Origin: Thalassobaculaceae bacterium
GTDB taxonomy: Bacteria; Pseudomonadota; Alphaproteobacteria; Thalassobaculales; Thalassobaculaceae
Assembly (NCBI GenBank): GCA_029212785.1
Contig: JARGOG010000006.1
Coordinates: 44,282 to 108,281, forward strand
Length of the DNA: 64,000 nt
Reading direction: 5' to 3'
Shown here: positions 52,765 to 61,392 of the stretch, piece by piece
Numbering within the stretch: the stretch's first letter is position 1
How the letters are laid out: each line of letters starts with the position of its first letter
Made by a program: the position numbers and the translations under genes
The notes under the pieces: generated by a model
What the model was told of the DNA's origin: nothing
What the model saw: only the letters and a program-made list of their open reading frames with translations
The model's database searches: none

Positions 52765-53442
52765 TTGGATGGCGCGGTTCAGTTCCTGACGTTCTTTGTC
52801 AGTATACCCCTGATCGCTCGCGGGCGCACCGGGATTCGGGACCGTGGTCTTCGGCGTCGGGCTGAGCAGGCGTTCCTTCAGGGCCTCCCGGGCCTCGTCC
52901 TCGGCATCCCGGCGGGCCCGGGCAGCGGCGGTATCGGCCTGACTGCGCAGATGGTCGGGAACCAGCGTCACCAGCATGTCGGAACCGGCCACCACCAAGG
53001 GTAGAGACTTGGCTTCGGTCAGCCAGGTGGGATGATCCTGCGGATCCGGCTCGGCCCAGAGGACAAGCAGGTAGGCGACGCAGACGAGAACCGCTCCCCG
53101 GAGGAGTCCGAAGAGGAAACCGAGCGACCGGTCGACGGCGCCAAGCCCGACCATCTGCAGCGTTCCGCTCGCGAGTCTGGCGAGGATCATGAAAATGATC
53201 AGGGCGGCGATGAACAGCACGCCGCCCGCGATCAGTTCGCCCAGCGCGCCGTCGATGCCGGTCATATCCTCGACGATCGGGGTCGCTGGTTTGTAGCCAT
53301 ACACGCCAACGGCGAGCGCGCCGGCCCAGGCGACAATCGAGAATACCTCCGCGACAAAACCGCGCATCAGCGCCAGCAGGCCCGAAAGCACGAGCACGGT
53401 GATGACGGCGAGGTCGGTGATGTTGATCGGCAGCGAGTCCAT
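52753..53442 (-). CDS. cvpA: CvpA family membrane protein
   Basis: This 229-residue protein has four membrane helices (LAVITVLVLSGLLALMRGFVAEV onward) and a polar C-terminal tail. CvpA is linked to envelope and purine-related functions and commonly lies beside purF, as here. It follows radA by 12 bases. Confidence 0.92.
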   Translation of the reverse strand: MDSLPINITDLAVITVLVLSGLLALMRGFVAEVFSIVAWAGALAVGVYGYKPATPIVEDMTGIDGALGELIAGGVLFIAALIIFMILARLASGTLQMVGLGAVDRSLGFLFGLLRGAVLVCVAYLLVLWAEPDPQDHPTWLTEAKSLPLVVAGSDMLVTLVPDHLRSQADTAAARARRDAEDEAREALKERLLSPTPKTTVPNPGAPASDQGYTDKERQELNRAIQSTQ

Positions 53443-53454
53443 GGCGGGCCCGTA

Positions 53455-54858
53455 TCAGGAGGCGACGACTCGGCGGCCGATGCGCGCATCGTCGCCGGGA
53501 TCGTAAAGGAGGTCGACCAGATCATGTAGCCGGGAGATTTCGACCAAATCGAGGCCGCCCGAGACCGCCTTGCCGCCTTTGCGGCGACTGGCTGGCAGCA
53601 GGGCGCGCTCGAAGCCGAGTTTCGCCGCCTCCTTCAGCCGCGCCTCGGCCTGGGCGACGGGGCGTATCTCCGCCGACAGGCCGATCTCGCCGAACACCAC
53701 CGCGCCCTTGGGAACCGGCACGCCGGTCAGCGAGGAGACCAGGGCGGCGGCGACCGCGAGGTCGGCCGCCGGCTCGGAGACCCGCAGGCCTCCGGCCACG
53801 TTCAGGAACACGTCATTGCCGGCGAGCGAGACGCCGCAGCGCGCCTCCAGCACCGCCGTCACCATGGCCAGGCGGTTGGAGTCCCAGCCGACCACCGCCC
53901 GGCGCGGCGTACCGTAGGGCGAGGGGGCGATCAGCGCCTGGATCTCCACCAGCACCGGCCGCGTGCCCTCGACTCCGGCGAAGACACAGGCGCCGGAGAC
54001 GTCGTCCTGACGGTCGGAGAGGAACAGGGCCGACGGGTTGGTCACTTCCATCAGTCCGCCCTCGGTCATCTCGAAGACGCCGATCTCGTCGGTCGGACCG
54101 AAGCGGTTCTTCACCCCGCGCAGGATGCGGAACTGGTGGCCGCGCTCGCCCTCGAAATACAGCACCGTGTCGACCATGTGCTCGAGCACCCGGGGACCGG
54201 CGATGGTGCCCTCCTTGGTCACGTGGCCGACCAGCAGCAGGGCGATGCCGCGCTTCTTGGCGACCCGGATCAGCTCCTGGGCAGAGGCGCGTACCTGGGC
54301 GACGGTGCCGGGGGCACTGTCGAGCGCGTCGACATACATGGTCTGGATCGAGTCGATCACCACCACCTCGGGGGCGTCGGCCGCTTCCAGGCTGGAGATG
54401 ATGTCGCGCACGCTGGTCGCCGCCGCCAGTCCGACCGACGCGCCGGCCACGCCGAGGCGTTTGGCGCGCATGCGGACCTGGTCGACCGCCTCCTCACCGG
54501 AGACGTAGGCGCAGCGGCTGGTGCCGGAGAGGCCGGCCACCACCTGCAGCAACACGGTCGACTTGCCGATCCCCGGATCGCCGCCGATGAGGGTCGCCGA
54601 TCCGGGAACCAGCCCGCCGCCAAGCACACGGTCGAACTCGCCGATGCCGGTGACGCGCCGCGGCGTCTCCCGGCTCTGGCCGGCCAGTTCGACGAAACTG
54701 ATACGCCGTCCGCCGCCGGGCTTCATCGCCTTCGGCGCGGTCTCGACCACTTCCTCGACGAGGGTGTTCCAGGCGCCGCAGGCCTCGCATTTGCCGGCCC
54801 ATTTGGCCGTCACCGACCCGCATTCCTGGCAGACGTAGCGGCTGGTCGACTTCGCCAT
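53455..54858 (-). CDS. radA: RadA DNA-repair ATPase
   Basis: This 467-residue protein has a C4 zinc finger (CQECGSVTAKWAGKCEACG), a RecA-like Walker A (GDPGIGKST), the RadA-specific KNRFG motif and a Lon-protease-like C-terminal domain. RadA helps branch migration in homologous recombination. Size and order are standard. Confidence 0.96.
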   Translation of the reverse strand: MAKSTSRYVCQECGSVTAKWAGKCEACGAWNTLVEEVVETAPKAMKPGGGRRISFVELAGQSRETPRRVTGIGEFDRVLGGGLVPGSATLIGGDPGIGKSTVLLQVVAGLSGTSRCAYVSGEEAVDQVRMRAKRLGVAGASVGLAAATSVRDIISSLEAADAPEVVVIDSIQTMYVDALDSAPGTVAQVRASAQELIRVAKKRGIALLLVGHVTKEGTIAGPRVLEHMVDTVLYFEGERGHQFRILRGVKNRFGPTDEIGVFEMTEGGLMEVTNPSALFLSDRQDDVSGACVFAGVEGTRPVLVEIQALIAPSPYGTPRRAVVGWDSNRLAMVTAVLEARCGVSLAGNDVFLNVAGGLRVSEPAADLAVAAALVSSLTGVPVPKGAVVFGEIGLSAEIRPVAQAEARLKEAAKLGFERALLPASRRKGGKAVSGGLDLVEISRLHDLVDLLYDPGDDARIGRRVVAS

Positions 54859-54884
54859 TCCCGTCTCCTCGCGCCTAAGGCCGT

Positions 54885-55661
54885 TCAGCCACGCCGGACC
54901 GCCATCTGGATCGGTCCCTCGGCGCGGCCATGGATGAACTGGTCGACATAGTCATTGCCCGAGCTGTCGATCTCGGCGACCGGCCCGGCCCAGATGATCT
55001 TCCCCTGGTACAGCATGGCGACGCGATCGGCGATCTTGCGGGCGCTCGCCATGTCGTGGGTGATCGACAGGCCGGTCGCGCCGAGTTCGCGCGTGCATTT
55101 CACGATCAGGTCGTTGATGACGTCGGCCATGATCGGGTCGAGGCCGGTGGTCGGTTCGTCGAAGAAGATGATCTCGGGATCGGTCGCGATAGCGCGCGCC
55201 AGGGAAACCCGCTTCTGCATGCCGCCGGACAGTTCCGATGGCGACAGGGTGGAGACCTCTTCGTTCAATCCCACCTGGGCCAACTTGTCGACGGCGACCT
55301 TCCGGGCTTCCGGCCGGGGGACATGCTTGGCGGCCATCAGCCCGAAGGCGACATTCTCCCAGACCGGCAGCGAGTCGAACAGCGCGCCGCCCTGGAACAG
55401 CATGCCGAACTTGCGCATGATGGCGTCGCGTTCGGAGCGGGGCAGGCCGACCACGTTCTCACCGTCGATCTCGATGATGCCGGAATCCGGTTCCATCAGA
55501 CCGATGATGCATTTCAGCAGCACCGACTTGCCGGTTCCGGAGCCGCCGATCACGACGACGCTCTCACCGTCGCCGACATCAAGGTCGAGGCCGTCCAGCA
55601 CCACTTTGGAACCGAAGCTCTTGCGGAGGTCGCGGATCCGGATCTTCGGGGAGTCGCTCAT
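54885..55661 (-). CDS. mlaF: MlaF-type ABC ATPase
   Basis: This 258-residue ATPase has Walker A (GGSGTGKSVLLKCI), signature (LSGGMQKRVSLARAI) and Walker B (IIFFDEPTTGLDP), with LSGGMQKRV being the MlaF-like variant. With MlaE it forms the ABC core that moves phospholipids between inner and outer membranes. The start at 55661 is 11 bases after the mlaE stop. MlaD, MlaB and MlaC genes are not adjacent. Confidence 0.92.
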   Translation of the reverse strand: MSDSPKIRIRDLRKSFGSKVVLDGLDLDVGDGESVVVIGGSGTGKSVLLKCIIGLMEPDSGIIEIDGENVVGLPRSERDAIMRKFGMLFQGGALFDSLPVWENVAFGLMAAKHVPRPEARKVAVDKLAQVGLNEEVSTLSPSELSGGMQKRVSLARAIATDPEIIFFDEPTTGLDPIMADVINDLIVKCTRELGATGLSITHDMASARKIADRVAMLYQGKIIWAGPVAEIDSSGNDYVDQFIHGRAEGPIQMAVRRG

Positions 55662-55672
55662 CGTCCTGCCCC

Positions 55673-56446
55673 TCAGCCCGCGAAGAAGAGTTCGGTGATG
55701 ATGTAGTTCGCCACCAGGATCAGGATCGACGCGGTGACCACGGCATTGGTCGTCGCCGCCCCGACGCCTTGGGCGCCGCCGCGGGAATTGAAGCCGTGGT
55801 AGCACCCCATCAGCGCCACCAGGAAGCCGAACACCCCCGCCTTGACCAGACCGGAGACCACATCGATCTGCTCCAGGTACTGCACGGTCGAAGTGATGTA
55901 GGTCGCGGCGTTAAAGTCGAGTTTGTAGACGCCGACCACATAGCCGCCGAACACGCCGATGATGTCGCCGATCAGCACCAGGATCGGCAGGCTGATCGTG
56001 GCGGCGATCAGGCGCGGGGCGATCAGGTACTTGAACGGGTTGGTCGAAAGCGTGGTCAGGGCGTCGATCTGCTCGGTGACGCGCATGGTGCCGATCTCGG
56101 CCGCCATGGCCGCACCGACCCGCCCGGCGACCATCAGGCCTGCCAGCACCGGCGCCAGTTCGCGGGTCATCGACAGCACGACGACAGTGGCGACAGCGCC
56201 CTCGGCGGAGAACCGGGCGAAGCCGGTATAGCTCTGCAACGCCAGCACCATACCCGAGAACAGCGTGGTCAGGCCGACCACGGGCAGCGAGTAGTAACCG
56301 ATCTCCAGGAACTGCCGCAGGACCAGGCGCGGATAGAAGGGGGGGCGCACGCAGTGGCTGACCGCGGAGACGGCGAACAGCGCGATGCGCCCGGTCGTGG
56401 CCAGGATCGAAAGGAAACCTCGACCGATCGTCGCGAGAGGATTCAT
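55673..56446 (-). CDS. mlaE: MlaE-type ABC permease
   Basis: This 257-residue membrane protein has the MlaE-family pattern: QFLEIGYYSLPVVGLTTLFSGMVLALQ, GRVGAAMAAEIGTMRVTEQIDAL and an FNSRGGAQGVG segment. It forms the membrane part of the lipid transporter with MlaF. The start at 56446 matches the family; the ribosome site is weak. Confidence 0.9.
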   Translation of the reverse strand: MNPLATIGRGFLSILATTGRIALFAVSAVSHCVRPPFYPRLVLRQFLEIGYYSLPVVGLTTLFSGMVLALQSYTGFARFSAEGAVATVVVLSMTRELAPVLAGLMVAGRVGAAMAAEIGTMRVTEQIDALTTLSTNPFKYLIAPRLIAATISLPILVLIGDIIGVFGGYVVGVYKLDFNAATYITSTVQYLEQIDVVSGLVKAGVFGFLVALMGCYHGFNSRGGAQGVGAATTNAVVTASILILVANYIITELFFAG

Positions 56447-56492
56447 TCGCCGGGGCATCCCGATCCGTGAGTGTTGTGCGTGATCCCGGTCG

Positions 56493-57614
56493 TCATGCGG
56501 TGCTGTCGACGTAGTGGCGCACGTAGCGACTGCCAAGCGACGTGAGAAGCTCGTAGCCGATCGTACCCGCCGTATCCGCCATCGCATCGGGGGTGACCGC
56601 CGGCCCCAGGACCTCGACCATCCCGCCGGGGGATGCAACGAAGGGGGAGACGTCGGTCACGTCGACCGTGATCATATCCATCGAGACGCGTCCTACCACG
56701 TTGCAGAGCCGGCCTCCAATCGCCACGCGTCCGACCGAGGAGAGGGTCCGCAGGTAACCGTCGGCGTAGCCCGCCGCAACCGTGGCGATCCGGGTTTCGC
56801 GCGAGGCGCGCCAGGAGCCGCCATAGCCGACCGTCCAGCCCGGCTCGACCGTGCGGATCTGGAGAATTCGGCCCTCGATTCGGATCGGGCACACCATCGG
56901 GTTGTCGCGTCCGGCGGAGGGGCGACCACCATAGAGGGCGATGCCGGGGCGACCGAGGTCGTGATGGAACTCGGGGCCGAGGAAGACGCCGGAGGAATTG
57001 GCGAGGCTCGCCTTCATCGTCACCGGCAGGCGGGCGCGGATGCGGTTGAACCGCTTGAGCTGCGCCGCGCTCATCGGGTTCTCCGGCTCGTCGGCGGCGG
57101 CCAGATGCGAGAGCAGGTATTGCCAGTCGATGCCGCTCAGCACGGACGGCCCCTCCAGCACCCGATCGACTTCACGGGCGTCGAGGCCAAGCCGGTTCAT
57201 GCCGGTATCCACATGCAGCATCGCCGGCAGCTTCCTGCCGGTGCGCGCGCAATGGGTCCGCCAGCGCTCGATCTGGTCGAAGGCGTTGATGACCGGGGTG
57301 ATGTCATGCTCGACGAAAGCGGCTTCCGTATTGGGCAACACGCCGTTGAGGCAGGCGATCACGCCGTCCGGCAGGATCTGGCGCAATGCCACCGCCTCGT
57401 CGAAGGTGGCGACGAAGAAAGTCCGACAGCCCTCCTCGTACAGCACGGTCGCCACGTAGTCGGCGCCGAGTCCATAGCCGTCGGCCTTGACCACGCCGGC
57501 GCAGGGTACGCCACCGAGCTCCTTGCGGAGCCGTCTGTAGTTCTGCCGTATCGCGCCCAGATCGATCGTCAGGCGGGACAGGGCGGCATCGAAAGCGGAT
57601 GTCGTCGTGACCAT
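56493..57614 (-). CDS. alr: Alanine racemase
   Basis: This 373-residue PLP enzyme supplies D-alanine for peptidoglycan. The PLP-lysine is in VKADGYGLG, HVDTGMNRLG and GRVSMDM are intact, and the catalytic Tyr is in the VGYGGSW segment. The ATG at 57614 was used in place of the upstream TTG. It begins the minus-strand block ending with purF. Confidence 0.95.
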   Translation of the reverse strand: MVTTTSAFDAALSRLTIDLGAIRQNYRRLRKELGGVPCAGVVKADGYGLGADYVATVLYEEGCRTFFVATFDEAVALRQILPDGVIACLNGVLPNTEAAFVEHDITPVINAFDQIERWRTHCARTGRKLPAMLHVDTGMNRLGLDAREVDRVLEGPSVLSGIDWQYLLSHLAAADEPENPMSAAQLKRFNRIRARLPVTMKASLANSSGVFLGPEFHHDLGRPGIALYGGRPSAGRDNPMVCPIRIEGRILQIRTVEPGWTVGYGGSWRASRETRIATVAAGYADGYLRTLSSVGRVAIGGRLCNVVGRVSMDMITVDVTDVSPFVASPGGMVEVLGPAVTPDAMADTAGTIGYELLTSLGSRYVRHYVDSTA

Positions 57615-57626
57615 CAAGGTCCGATA

Positions 57627-58241
57627 TCAGGCGGGCGGGATCGGGACAAGCGGTCCTTGCAGCCGGGTCCGCCAGAACCTGAAGGGGAAGGTTTCCAGAA
57701 CCGGTACAGCGATGTTGGGTTTGAGCGCGTCGGCGATCGCGCCAACATACGCCGCAAACAGATAATCCGCGTCGGTTCCCGTGCGCACGCGCCGGGCAGC
57801 ATCCATCATCGTCCAGCAGGCGTCGGTCGCCGCCTCGAGCGTCCTGACCTGAAAGATCATCACCCTGGTTTCAGCGACGGAGACGGCGAGTTTAACGAAG
57901 TCGTCGAGCCGGTCGTTGTCCGTGTCGAGCCACTCGGACTCCAGAGCCAGGGCCAAGTGTTCAAGCTTGTGCGGGTCATAGGTGCGATTGCCGGCCTCGA
58001 CCGTGACCGGACACTCGTACCAAGTCTGGTCGAACAGCCACTCACCGTGGCTGCCGAGGCCCTCGGCTCCCAGCCCTGAGCCGCAGACGTAATAGCGATC
58101 CCTGTCCGCTTGTCCGGCAATCCGGCCCAGCATGAGCTTGGTCCATGCGGAATTGCATTTTCCCTCTCCGTGCAAGTCCTTGGTCGCTTCGACGATCGCC
58201 GCGACAACAAGAGGGATGATGTCCTTTCGGTCTTCAGTCAT
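57627..58241 (-). CDS. Hypothetical protein between alr and the accessory block
   Basis: This 204-residue protein starts MTEDRKDIIPLVVAAIVEATKD with GGGAGG 6 bases upstream. It is soluble, rich in Asp and Arg, with a Cys in GEGKCNSAW and a WYECPVTVEAGNRTYDPHKLEH stretch in pieces. I recognise no family. It is read toward alr (12 bases gap) and may be co-transcribed. Confidence 0.7.
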   Translation of the reverse strand: MTEDRKDIIPLVVAAIVEATKDLHGEGKCNSAWTKLMLGRIAGQADRDRYYVCGSGLGAEGLGSHGEWLFDQTWYECPVTVEAGNRTYDPHKLEHLALALESEWLDTDNDRLDDFVKLAVSVAETRVMIFQVRTLEAATDACWTMMDAARRVRTGTDADYLFAAYVGAIADALKPNIAVPVLETFPFRFWRTRLQGPLVPIPPA

Positions 58242-58308
58242 CGCGGCCTCCCCGGCATGATGCACACAACGTCGAACAAGAACGCTACCAGCCAGGCGAG
58301 GAAATATC

Positions 58309-59106
58309 ATGACCGATACCACCCGGATCGCGCGCGTCGCCGATGCGTTGGCCGATCAGCACGCGACCCGCGCCCGATACACGCCGCTGGCGGGCGATCT
58401 GGCGCTGCCGGATCTCGATGCCGCTTACGACGCGCAGCGCCGGCTGATCGCGACATGGGAGTCGGGGGCGAAGGGCCCGATCGCCGGCTATAAGATCGCG
58501 CTCACCTCGAAGGCGGTGCAGGAGCTGTGCGGTGTCAACCAGTCGCTGGTGGGCGCGATCTTCGCCTCCACGGTCCATTCCTCGCCGGCGACGGTCCGGC
58601 TGAGCGACTTCGTGCGCGTAGGGCTGGAGTTCGAGCTCTGTCTGAAGATGGGGGCCGATCTGGCGGATCCGTCCGGGGGATACACGGCGGAGAGCGTGCG
58701 CGACGCGGTCGAACTGGCGGTGCCGGCCTTTGAGCTGATTGAGGACCGCGACGCCGATTACAGCCAGCTCGACGGCATCTCCATGGCCGCCGACAATGCC
58801 TGGTCCGGCGGCATCGTGCTCGGCGCGGCGACGGGGGACTGGCGGGCGCTCGACCTGGCCACCAATCCGGTGCGTCTGGAATACAACGACGACGTCGAGG
58901 AGGCGGTAACCGGGGCCGCCATGGATAACCCGCTGAACGCGCTCGCCTGGGTCGCCAACCTGCTGGCCGCCCAAGGCCGACCGCTGCGCGCCGGCCACTG
59001 GGTGATGACCGGCTCAACGGTGAAGACCCGATATCCCAAGCCGGGCGACAAGGCGGTCTATACGGTTGACGGGCTGGGGAGTGTCGAGGTCGAGGTTGCG
59101 GCGTAA
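58309..59106 (+). CDS. 2-oxo-hepta/pent-4-enoate hydratase-like protein (MhpD family)
   Basis: This 265-residue protein fits the MhpD/HpcG hydratase group of the fumarylacetoacetate-hydrolase superfamily: KIALTSKAVQELCGVNQSLVGAIF, GLEFELCLKMGADL and a WVMTGSTVKTRYPKPGD segment near the C-terminus. Such enzymes hydrate 2-oxo-4-pentenoates in aromatic meta-cleavage pathways. No other meta-cleavage gene is near, so the physiological substrate is open. It is divergent from the hypothetical gene before it. Confidence 0.85.
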   Translation: MTDTTRIARVADALADQHATRARYTPLAGDLALPDLDAAYDAQRRLIATWESGAKGPIAGYKIALTSKAVQELCGVNQSLVGAIFASTVHSSPATVRLSDFVRVGLEFELCLKMGADLADPSGGYTAESVRDAVELAVPAFELIEDRDADYSQLDGISMAADNAWSGGIVLGAATGDWRALDLATNPVRLEYNDDVEEAVTGAAMDNPLNALAWVANLLAAQGRPLRAGHWVMTGSTVKTRYPKPGDKAVYTVDGLGSVEVEVAA

Positions 59107-59155
59107 GATCGCCGCGCCTCAGATGCGACCGGCCGCCGCGCCGCTTCAGGTCGAC

Positions 59156-59671
59156 CTACTGGCTGGCCTTGTCCCGTAATGGGAGGTCGAACGAGATCAA
59201 GCTCTTGTCGGCGCCAAGCTCACCCAGTTGATTGACGATTGCGACGAAGAGGTGCGGGTTCTCGCTTCCGGGTTCGAGCGCTCTCCAGACTTCGGCGCTC
59301 GCCTCGAACGGGCTTTCGACAGCCAGGACCCGATAGGAGTCTCCATCCTGATAGGCCAGTCCGATCTTACCGTCGAGAACGAGCCGGGCGATCTCCTTGG
59401 AACTGATCACATCCTCGATCTTGGATCTGTCGTATCCGTAAAGAACCGCTGTGTGGCGCAACAGATTGCGGTTCAGGTATGACGCGGTCCCGTACCGAAA
59501 CCAGTCCAGCGGCTTTGCCCGTTTATAGACGCCGTCCTGGATAGCCCCGGCGCTCAGGTTGTCAGCCGTAAGAGTGATCGCTTCGGGGCGGCCCTCGGCG
59601 ACAAGCGGGGAACTGACCATGATCATTGCTGCGAGGCAGACGACGGATAAAGATGCAGATCGAATGGACAT
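59156..59671 (-). CDS. Hypothetical secreted protein of the AT-rich cassette
   Basis: This 171-residue protein has a signal peptide (MSIRSASLSVVCLAAMIMVSSPLVAEG) and a mature part with YKRAKPLDWFRYGTASY and VLYGYDRSKIEDV. No family is recognised. GGAGGAG sits 5-6 bases before the ATG at 59671. It is read after the small membrane protein gene, 20 bases downstream of its stop, so the two form a cassette. It converges with the hydratase gene. Confidence 0.65.
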   Translation of the reverse strand: MSIRSASLSVVCLAAMIMVSSPLVAEGRPEAITLTADNLSAGAIQDGVYKRAKPLDWFRYGTASYLNRNLLRHTAVLYGYDRSKIEDVISSKEIARLVLDGKIGLAYQDGDSYRVLAVESPFEASAEVWRALEPGSENPHLFVAIVNQLGELGADKSLISFDLPLRDKASQ

Positions 59672-59690
59672 CGCGCTCCTCCTCAACTTT

Positions 59691-59990
59691 CTACACACCG
59701 AACTGTGCTCCAGCGGACAATCCGATCACTAGACCCGGAAATCCGGCGCCGGTTAGGAACGACTTTAATATGTGGTCTTCGGGCATCACCGTCGAGAAGA
59801 AAAGGCCTGTTACTAAACCAATCAATGGCGGTATCGATCCGCCAATTTGCGCTGGAACAGCTAAATCACCTAAGAATAAAATAGCTAACGGTCCAAGAGT
59901 GGGAATTAACGCGCCTAGCAATCCACTGAAAAATCTTAGTGGCATATTGGGATTTATTACGCAGTTACTGGATTTATTTTCTGTAATCAT
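59691..59990 (-). CDS. Small AT-rich membrane protein
   Basis: This 99-residue protein has two or three hydrophobic segments (FSGLLGALIPTLGPLAILFLGDL and LIGLVTGLFFSTVM) and unusually AT-rich codons compared with the window. GAGGTG precedes the ATG at 59990. No family is recognised. It heads a two-gene cassette, with a CRP-like box and a likely promoter upstream. The composition suggests horizontal acquisition. Confidence 0.6.
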   Translation of the reverse strand: MITENKSSNCVINPNMPLRFFSGLLGALIPTLGPLAILFLGDLAVPAQIGGSIPPLIGLVTGLFFSTVMPEDHILKSFLTGAGFPGLVIGLSAGAQFGV

Positions 59991-60002
59991 CAGTCACCTC
60001 TA

Positions 60003-60018
60003 TGTGATAAAAATCACA
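60003..60018. promoter_or_regulatory. CRP/FNR-family-like box, perfect TGTGA-N6-TCACA
   Basis: TGTGA (60003-60007) and TCACA (60014-60018) are spaced by six bases, the exact CRP consensus. The box lies 13 bases before the small membrane protein start and downstream of the likely transcript start, so repression is more likely than activation. A CRP/FNR-type regulator is inferred, not shown. Confidence 0.6.
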
Positions 60019-60047
60019 AACATGGATTTTTCGATCGGCAGGGAAAA

Positions 60048-60077
60048 TTATTAGTCGTGTTGATTGATAAATTGCAA
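60048..60077 (-). promoter_or_regulatory. Candidate promoter of the AT-rich cassette
   Basis: On the minus strand TTGCAA (60072-60077) and TAATAA (60048-60053) are 18 bases apart, with a predicted start near 60041 and the CRP-like box within the leader. Confidence 0.4.
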
Positions 60078-60109
60078 CAATTGAATGAGTGATGTTTTGT
60101 TCTTTCAAT

Positions 60110-60949
60110 TCATCGTCCCTGCGCCAACCCCTGCGCCCAGGCGAGTGCCGTCGCCATATAGCCTTTCGGTATGATGTGCCCGCCGGGATGCAGGCAGAGT
60201 TGGACCTGCCGACCGGAGGTGCAGCCACGCCAGATCTGGCAGCGCAGATCGCCGACTTCGGTGACCTCATCCGGGTCGGCCGGGCAACCGTCCTGCGCGC
60301 GCCAGAAGGCGATGCCCTGCAGGACGTCGCCCTGGTGATAGGTCTCGCGGATCGGCCGGCCCTGCATCGGCACGACCGTGTCGCCGGTGCCGTGGACGTG
60401 CATCAGGTCGACCGGTCCCGACGGACAGCGCTCAGGATGCGGCCGCCAGAAGGCACCGGCCACCGGCATGAAGGCGGTGAACAGGTCGCCGCGGTAGCAG
60501 GCGAGGTGCCAGGTCATCGAGCCGCCGATCGAGAAGCCCGACGCCCAGACCCGCGCGGTGTCCACCGGCCAGCGTCGTTTCACATCCGCCAATACCGTGG
60601 CGACGAAGATGTCGTCGTCGCGCAGCCGCTCCCGGGCGGGCGCCCCCTGATGGGCCCAGCGCTTCTCCTGCCCGTCCGGAGCGATCACCAGAACGCCGGT
60701 CTCGTCGGCGAGCCGCATCAGGTTCGTATTGCCCATGACGACCCCACCCGATTGTCCGTAGCCGTGGAAGAAGACCAGGACCGGGAGTCGGGAGGTCCCG
60801 TCCCAGGAATCCGGCACGTGGGCCCGATAGGTGCCGGCCTCCGCTCCGGTGCCGACGGCATAGGGCGCGGGCGTGTCGGCCGCGGCGGTTCCGGCGCCCA
60901 GGAGCAGGGGGGCGCACAGAGCGGCCAGGATCGGAAGCAGTCTGCGCAT
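60110..60949 (-). CDS. Secreted alpha/beta-hydrolase, PHB-depolymerase/LpqC-like esterase
   Basis: This 279-residue protein has a signal peptide (MRRLLPILAALCAPLLLGAGTAAA) and an esterase fold: VLVFFHGYGQSGG oxyanion region, the nucleophile in GFSIGGSMTW, a TGDTVVP acid loop and a PGGH histidine near the C-terminus. LpqC-type proteins are annotated as polyhydroxybutyrate depolymerases or feruloyl esterases. The substrate is not determined. The start at 60949 has GAGG upstream. Confidence 0.82.
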   Translation of the reverse strand: MRRLLPILAALCAPLLLGAGTAAADTPAPYAVGTGAEAGTYRAHVPDSWDGTSRLPVLVFFHGYGQSGGVVMGNTNLMRLADETGVLVIAPDGQEKRWAHQGAPARERLRDDDIFVATVLADVKRRWPVDTARVWASGFSIGGSMTWHLACYRGDLFTAFMPVAGAFWRPHPERCPSGPVDLMHVHGTGDTVVPMQGRPIRETYHQGDVLQGIAFWRAQDGCPADPDEVTEVGDLRCQIWRGCTSGRQVQLCLHPGGHIIPKGYMATALAWAQGLAQGR

Positions 60950-61159
60950 GCGAACCTCGATGATGGTGCGACTGACTGCACCGTGGCGACGGCGCCCCAG
61001 CGGGTCCAATGACAAGCCGGTGACCGGATTCGCAGCCCGTCACTGCGTCGGGCGGTTCCGATGGGGCGCCCTGTAACCCGCGGATTCCCTTGGTTTTCGT
61101 CGATCGGTTGCCGAATGGCGACGGGGGCCGCACCATTTCCTTGGTCTTCAACCAACTTG

Positions 61160-61174
61160 AAAGGAGGTGATCCG
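61160..61174 (+). promoter_or_regulatory. Full-length anti-16S complementary ribosome binding site
   Basis: AAAGGAGGTGATCCG is complementary to the whole conserved 3' tail of 16S rRNA rather than to the usual 4-6 bases. It lies immediately before a GTG at 61175. A small TTGGT-N5-ACCAA hairpin (61141-61155) precedes it. Confidence 0.8.
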
Positions 61175-61252
61175 GTGTCGAGTGATCTTGCGATGCGGGC
61201 TGAGCTCGTGTGTCTCGGCGGGATGTCGGAGCAACCTTCGGCGGTCGTCTGA
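61175..61252 (+). CDS. 25-codon ORF with an extreme Shine-Dalgarno
   Basis: The GTG at 61175 opens a 25-residue frame (SSDLAMRAELVCLGG, then MSEQPSAVV) that ends at TGA 61252. The ribosome site is the strongest possible and the spacing is seven bases, so translation is very likely if the region is transcribed. The frame is followed by a good terminator at 61291. The peptide has no membrane segment and matches nothing I know. It could be a leader peptide, a small regulatory protein, or a ribosome-binding decoy RNA. Confidence 0.55.
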   Translation: MSSDLAMRAELVCLGGMSEQPSAVV

Positions 61253-61290
61253 AGCACAATAAGCCGAGTTCGAGCCTCATCAGCTCACGG

Positions 61291-61323
61291 AAAGGCCGTC
61301 CGCTTCGGGCGGCCTTTCTTCTT
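61291..61323 (+). terminator. Intrinsic terminator after the 25-codon ORF
   Basis: AAAGGCCGTCCG (61291-61302) pairs with CGGGCGGCCTTT (61306-61317) over 12 positions with one G-U pair, and CTTCTT follows. It closes a short plus-strand transcription unit that converges with dnaB. Confidence 0.8.
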
Positions 61324-61392
61324 GCCGACGGCATGGCGGGGCTAGCGTATGGCGGATGAATGGTGGAACCGGCCGATGGTATTGGCTGCCGG

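Noticed and set aside
61270..61283. GAGTTCGAGCCTC as a tRNA T-arm
   Set aside because: The flanking bases do not pair into a five-base stem and no acceptor or anticodon arm can be drawn.
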